A DNA stretch of 64,000 nt, from contig CM114275.1 in assembly GCA_050084515.1 (NCBI GenBank), positions 27,590,001 through 27,654,000 of the forward strand, given 5' to 3'. Both the position numbers and the translations under genes were made by a program. The first letter of the stretch is position 1. Each line of letters begins with the position of its first letter. The DNA comes from Blasia pusilla (Eukaryota > Marchantiophyta > Marchantiopsida > Blasiales). The notes under the pieces were generated by a model. The model searched no databases, was not told where the DNA came from, and saw only the letters and a program-made list of their open reading frames with translations. This document shows, in pieces, positions 59,376 to 64,000 of the stretch.

Positions 59376-62300
59376 AAGAGAGAGAGAGTACCCCATCTCA
59401 ACTATGACCGGTGTCCTACCCAATATTGTCATGGTCACCTAAACAAGCTCAGAATAAGGAAAGCCTGATAAGGCTTGAGAGATGGCATCTCCCTCGATTG
59501 CAAGCAAATCCTACGACTTTGGGAGATTCAATCTTGATTGAAACCATAGTATCTTTCATCATTATGCCCAACACCCTGGTTCAAATGCCTGAAGAAGGGA
59601 TGAGGTCAATCTATGAGTGGCCCCAAAATGTTAGATTGGCGTCCTTCAAACCTGTTTGCTATTTCGATGTCTCTTCATGATGATATGCTGGTAATGGCCA
59701 CAAAGGTTATATGGTGTACCGATTCTGCACACAGCCTGAAAGTCATTTCTTCTCATGAACAAGTTTAACCACACAATCTACATTATTCCTTAATGTTTAG
59801 GATTGGGAAATAACCCCGGGATAAATCCAAGTATTGTGAAGGTAGTGTTATAACCAGAAAAAATGAGCCTTGTTCCTTGTTACATAGAAATGTAACTGAT
59901 GTGAATTCAAGTGCAAAGAGGAAAATTTAGGGATGATCCCAGGAGAAGACTCCTGCTCTGAGAAGTCCATGGACACATGAAGTGGACATAAGCAGAATGC
60001 GGCCTGAAGCTAAGAACTCGAGCTCAACAAAAGGATACAAGTACACAATACAAACCCCTTATGTCTTCATTGCATATAGCAGCCCAGGAGTGACAAAGAA
60101 CTCAAGGCGTCTTGCCCAACCATCTACTTTCAGAATGAATCACCTGTCCAGGTGGAAACACAATGGCATACACGATAGAAATGACATGAAAAGCTCTGGC
60201 CATTCTGAACGAATGATCCAGTAGTTAGATACAAAGAACCTCGAGATTGGTGACATTCAAAGAAATTCCTCTACCATTGAGGTGTTCTAATTGACACAGC
60301 TGGCAGGACCAAATTGAGACTGGGACTGTCTTGTTCGGCTGAACAAATGCTGGAATGAATACAGACTCTCATATGCATGCCCGACAGCAGTACACAAGTC
60401 TACAAAATCTGACTCAGGCCAACAATTTAAATAACTACATCCATTGTACAAGTGTCGTGCAACAGAGGAAAACAAACGATCCTAAGCGTTTGCCACAAAA
60501 TACAATCTTATCTGATTGTTAACTCAAGGTCAATTAAAACAAAGACCTCGGAAGTAAGAACTCGATCTGATAACAAGAAAACATTCCACTTTAGTAATAC
60601 AAACCACTCTCCATCAGCATTTAAGTTAAACAGGAAAAACCTCACCTGGGACTATAATAAGTATACCACACACGGGCACCGTCAACCACAAGTCAAGGAA
60701 GAACATTTTGACGGTCACCGAGTGTAGTATACTTCTGGCCGTCAAAATCAAAATGTTCTTCCTTGACTTGTGGTCAAATGATAGTAGGTTGTGATCATTA
60801 GTCACAACCTACTATCACTGAGTATTGTACATCCGGAGTCTCTTCATACAATTCCGTGAGAAGCAACATCCCAAACATAGTTTACAGGTTCCACATACTA
60901 CCTTCGAGAACACAAGTTCACTTAAAAGATTGTAAATACACACTTTGTGTGAGACGATGGACAGAAAGGACTAATCATTTGAAGGCACAATGTCCAAAGA
61001 TGTCCCATGCAGAAGGGAAAGTAATTTCAAGAGTAATATTTCAATCCTGTCTACTTACATGAAAGTGAAAAGTCGACAATTCAAACTCTAGTGCCATATT
61101 TTTCCGGAAACCACTACGTCATATTCAATCCACTCATGTGCAATTGAAGTATAGGGCCATCCCTGTGCTCGCAAGAGAAACCCAACAAGTTTCCTATGAA
61201 ACTTACATGCTTCCAGGTAACACGATCTTTAAAACATATTAAGTACTCACACTACCATTCACAGTTCCAGGATCTCTTGAGAATCTTTTCCCTGCATGGA
61301 AAAAACGGTTTTTTTGTGCGGAACAGATTCCAGGAACACAACAAAACCAAACTAATCACAACTTTCAAGACTTTAGACCCCGTGACTTCCTGCATGATAC
61401 GGCTATATGGTGAAGCAATTCATACGTTTGACTTCACAGTTCCCAAGTTTCCTTCTGGTGGGGTCCACCCCTTTGCTGCAACTAACTCAGATTCCATCAT
61501 CCATTTGCAAAAAGGCTAATAGCTGGGGCAACAACTACACAATGCAGGGGACAAAGCAAGGAAGAGTGCCTCCTGAAATACATATCATTTGATATTTTGA
61601 AGTTATTCTTCCAGCTCCTTCCTGTGTCCCTCCATAATAGCAATGACTTGCAACAACGGCAAACCAGACACACAACTTCATATATTTTATAAGTAACAAA
61701 CTTGCGTGACACACTTTTCAATGGAATGAAACAATTCCATTTAAACAAACAAAGCTAGTGGCCTGAAAATCCTTTTCCCATCCCACTGATTCACTATACC
61801 CTTCTGGCACACCAACAATCTTCTTCATAATTTGAACCCACCTGAAGTGACATACATGACATCAATAAGGTATCCAGTAATGCAGGGACCAGTCGCATCC
61901 TCCTGTATGAATTCTGTCAACCTATGGTTACAAGCAGAAGATATCCTAGTCCCAGCCTGGCTGTTGGGACAGCAGGCAGGTTAAAAAGTTTGACACCCTT
62001 CTTCAAAATGGAAAATTCTGGCAGCTCAGCTATGAGAAACCTTCACGATCTCTTAATCCCTTGAAAGGAATTGGTTCTCTGAACGAAGGTATGAGAGATT
62101 GCCCACTTGCTCTTAGTAGTCAATGCAGATGGAAATAATGTAGGTTTTCAAACCCTCTTCCAGACTGTCCGCTTTGATGGGCCGAATGCATGAAACAGTA
62201 TCCCCCACTATGGAGCATGAATTGGCAGTGAAGGACAAGTGAGCCCTGTTGATTACTCACGTCATGATCTAGCAAGTACTCTCGCCCATTGAACAACACT

Positions 62301-63303
62301 CTAGTTGCAACCAATACCTGAAAGAGAATGTGGAGCTTTAAAACAAAATTATAACTGGAACGAGACAACCTTTAGGTCTATACTAGAGCCAAACCCTTAC
62401 GTGGATGCCCAGAGGACGTTCTCTGACAAAATTTTGCACACGATTCACTCTTTGTGCCCCAAGTTAAGTGTGAGACTGTCAGGAAAGTGACAACGTACCA
62501 TTTAGAAGTTGCACGAGACTCGTGACATTTCAAATTGACTACAAATTTCAGGTAGGATGGGCCAGGCACATTTATGCTCCAGCCTTAAATCCCCACTGCC
62601 AGTTGTAGGACATAGTGCCAACTGCTGACATCCACTTCCTCCCAACTTCAGTCCCAATATCTCAAAATGACGGGGCTCAAAGAACTTCACGTAAAATACG
62701 AGTTGCTCAAAGCGCTACCAGAGCATCCTCATAACACAGAAGTATGGGCCCATTTGGGAATTCAGCCAGCACCTGCTCTCGTAAACGGGCTAACTCATTG
62801 CTGCCAGTCGGGGGAGCAACCAGAAGTACTCATTTGGTCTAGAACAAAAACTGTCCCGATTAGTAAAAGCTTGACACATACGATTCTGAGGAGAAGCCAG
62901 CCAAATACAGAGAGAAATATCCAAAATCGCAAAAGTCCACATACCAGACAATGTAGGCGCTAATGTCACAAAAATCAGATTCAAGATTCGGAGTTCTAGT
63001 GACGGATGGCGCGACTCTGGTTGCCAGGATGTAGCCGCAGTGAAAGCTGCCCGAAGAATAGGAGACACAGTGTCCATTCATAGATGATAGGAATGTAAAT
63101 AGTCATGGTTTGAAAAGGGTACAACGTGAGCCAACCACCATCGACCAAACGAATCACATGCTTCTACTGCAAAAACCACCCTGCACAGGCGAGGCAAGGC
63201 CCAGACGCTGAGCAGCACCTCACCAGAGTACTTTTACATGTTCATAATTTATAGTCTAGAGCGTATCCAGACAAGGCAGGTTACAGAGAAGAAGATGCTT
63301 ATA
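59376..63303 (-). other. Non-coding or unresolved downstream part of the AT-hook gene
   Basis: Possible minus-strand exons with plausible splice sites exist. One example is a segment at about 62332-62276, read as 'VLVATRVLFNGREYLLDHD' between an AG and GTGAGT. Another is a piece ending at 62400 before GTAAGG. I could not join them into a protein or name a domain. A double hairpin lies at 60685-60817. Confidence 0.3.
60685..60817. repeat. Two adjacent hairpins
   Basis: Hairpin 1: 60685-60711 pairs with 60748-60774, 27 bp with no mismatch by eye; extending the stem would require a 6-base bulge on the right side. Hairpin 2: 60779-60794 pairs perfectly with 60802-60817 (16 bp, 7-base loop). Only 4 bases separate them. 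The nature is unknown: MITE-like or small-RNA precursor-like. Confidence 0.85.
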
Positions 63304-63901
63304 CTAGCTTCGGGGCTTCCACGACTTACAGTCAACCAAATTGTGACCAATAGCGGTCAGGAGGGTTGGAAATCCGGTTAAGACCGACAATTTGGCTTTC
63401 CAGTGCTCTCCTTGACTTCCCTGTAAATTCAAACGCTTCCGCTGCCGCCGAATCTTTGCAGCCTTAATGCAAACAGCCATTTGCAAAACAAAACAGAATC
63501 GAGAATCCTCAGACCCGATGAACGGGACTTACTGAGTTTCAAATTTCAATACAAGCACCTGCAGCTCGTCGCGGCTCACTCTTGCGCCTGCGTCCTTCAC
63601 GTTTGCCAATTTTTGGCTTCACCGGCTCCTCAACAAATTTTCCGCCATTGCTCTCTGGGCCACCGTCAGTCGATTCGCCTTTCTTCGGCCGCTTCCGCTT
63701 TTTCCCACCATCCTCGCTTTCTGTGAGCTGGAGCTTCTCATCCTCTACCTTCTTCTCCTCCGCTGGCAGTTCCTCCTTCAGAACCTTACGAGGTCTTCCC
63801 CTCTTTCTTTGCACGGGCAAAGGATTGGATGCACTACTCTCGACTACCTCTTTCGTAGTTGCTATGGGCAGCTTCTTTGTCAAAACCTTAGCCCGCCCCA
63901 T
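63304..63901 (-). CDS. AT-hook protein, 5' exon(s)
   Basis: Exon 1 runs from ATG at 63901-63899 to a donor after 63559 (CAG|GTGCTT), 114 codons and one base. The protein start is 'MGRAKVLTKK'. It contains one AT-hook core ('KRGRPRK', residues about 33-39), which binds the minor groove of AT-rich DNA in known proteins. A highly charged, Lys/Arg/Glu-rich stretch with nuclear-localisation-like clusters ('KKRKRPKK', 'KREGRRRK') follows. A possible second exon lies at about 63460-63390 ('AAKIRRQRKRLNLQG'). The remainder was not resolved, so the overall family is unknown. Confidence 0.6.
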
Positions 63902-64000
63902 CTGCTGGCAACACACCGCGGTAATCTCAAAACCACTGACTAAACTTCCAGCAAAACAAAATTTAACCGCAGACGAAGTTGCTGAGACTCATTAAGAGCT

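Noticed and set aside
1-64000. CRISPR array, rRNA or tRNA genes
   Set aside because: No regularly spaced short repeats and no rRNA or tRNA-like sequence recognised; the genome is eukaryotic.

Overview
The window is nuclear DNA of a plant, most likely a non-seed land plant or close streptophyte relative. The evidence is intron-rich genes with GT-AG splicing, a plant-type fused FMN phosphatase/riboflavin kinase, plant Ty1/copia and Ty3/gypsy elements, and a mitochondrial insertion. That insertion carries cox1 group II introns at positions 44 and 178, as in liverworts such as Marchantia; seed plants lack these introns. The species cannot be named from the sequence alone.

Layout, left to right. 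1-6906 (minus): the 5' part of a decayed Ty3/gypsy-type element. Its pol region carries a complete set of C5-cytosine DNA methyltransferase motifs between the retropepsin and the reverse transcriptase; this is the most unusual object in the window. 7080-8032: a tandem duplication with (TC)n tracts and a Helitron-like 3' end. 9805-17550 (plus): a five-exon gene for a large SR-rich CCCH zinc-finger protein. 20273-26789 (minus): a ten-exon gene for the bifunctional FMN phosphatase/riboflavin kinase, whose open frame can be followed exon by exon. Its fifth intron holds a chimeric mitochondrial insertion (cox1 plus nad7).

Three copies of one non-LTR retrotransposon family occur: in intron 2 of the CCCH gene, in intron 1 of the kinase gene, and at 58.1-59.4 kb. 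Each is preceded by a (CT)n tract, and in two loci also by extra copies of its own 3' tail. This looks like repeated head-to-tail insertion into CT microsatellites. 30942-43002 is a Ty1/copia element (plus) split by a chromodomain Ty3/gypsy element (minus, 33196-40471) with two nearly identical ~1 kb LTRs.

The copia 3' LTR lies next to a broken selenium-binding-protein gene (43089-45657, minus) that lacks its last part. Further right are a hAT transposase fragment (45.9-47.0 kb), a second, very decayed copia element (49.5-52.9 kb), a gypsy integrase scrap, an inverted repeat pair (55.8/57.9 kb), the third LINE copy, a pair of adjacent perfect hairpins (60.7 kb) and the 5' end of an AT-hook protein gene (63.3-63.9 kb, minus).

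The genes do not form a functional cluster. Two look intact or nearly so (CCCH protein, FMN phosphatase/riboflavin kinase), one is partial (AT-hook protein), and the remainder is repeat-derived or pseudogenic.
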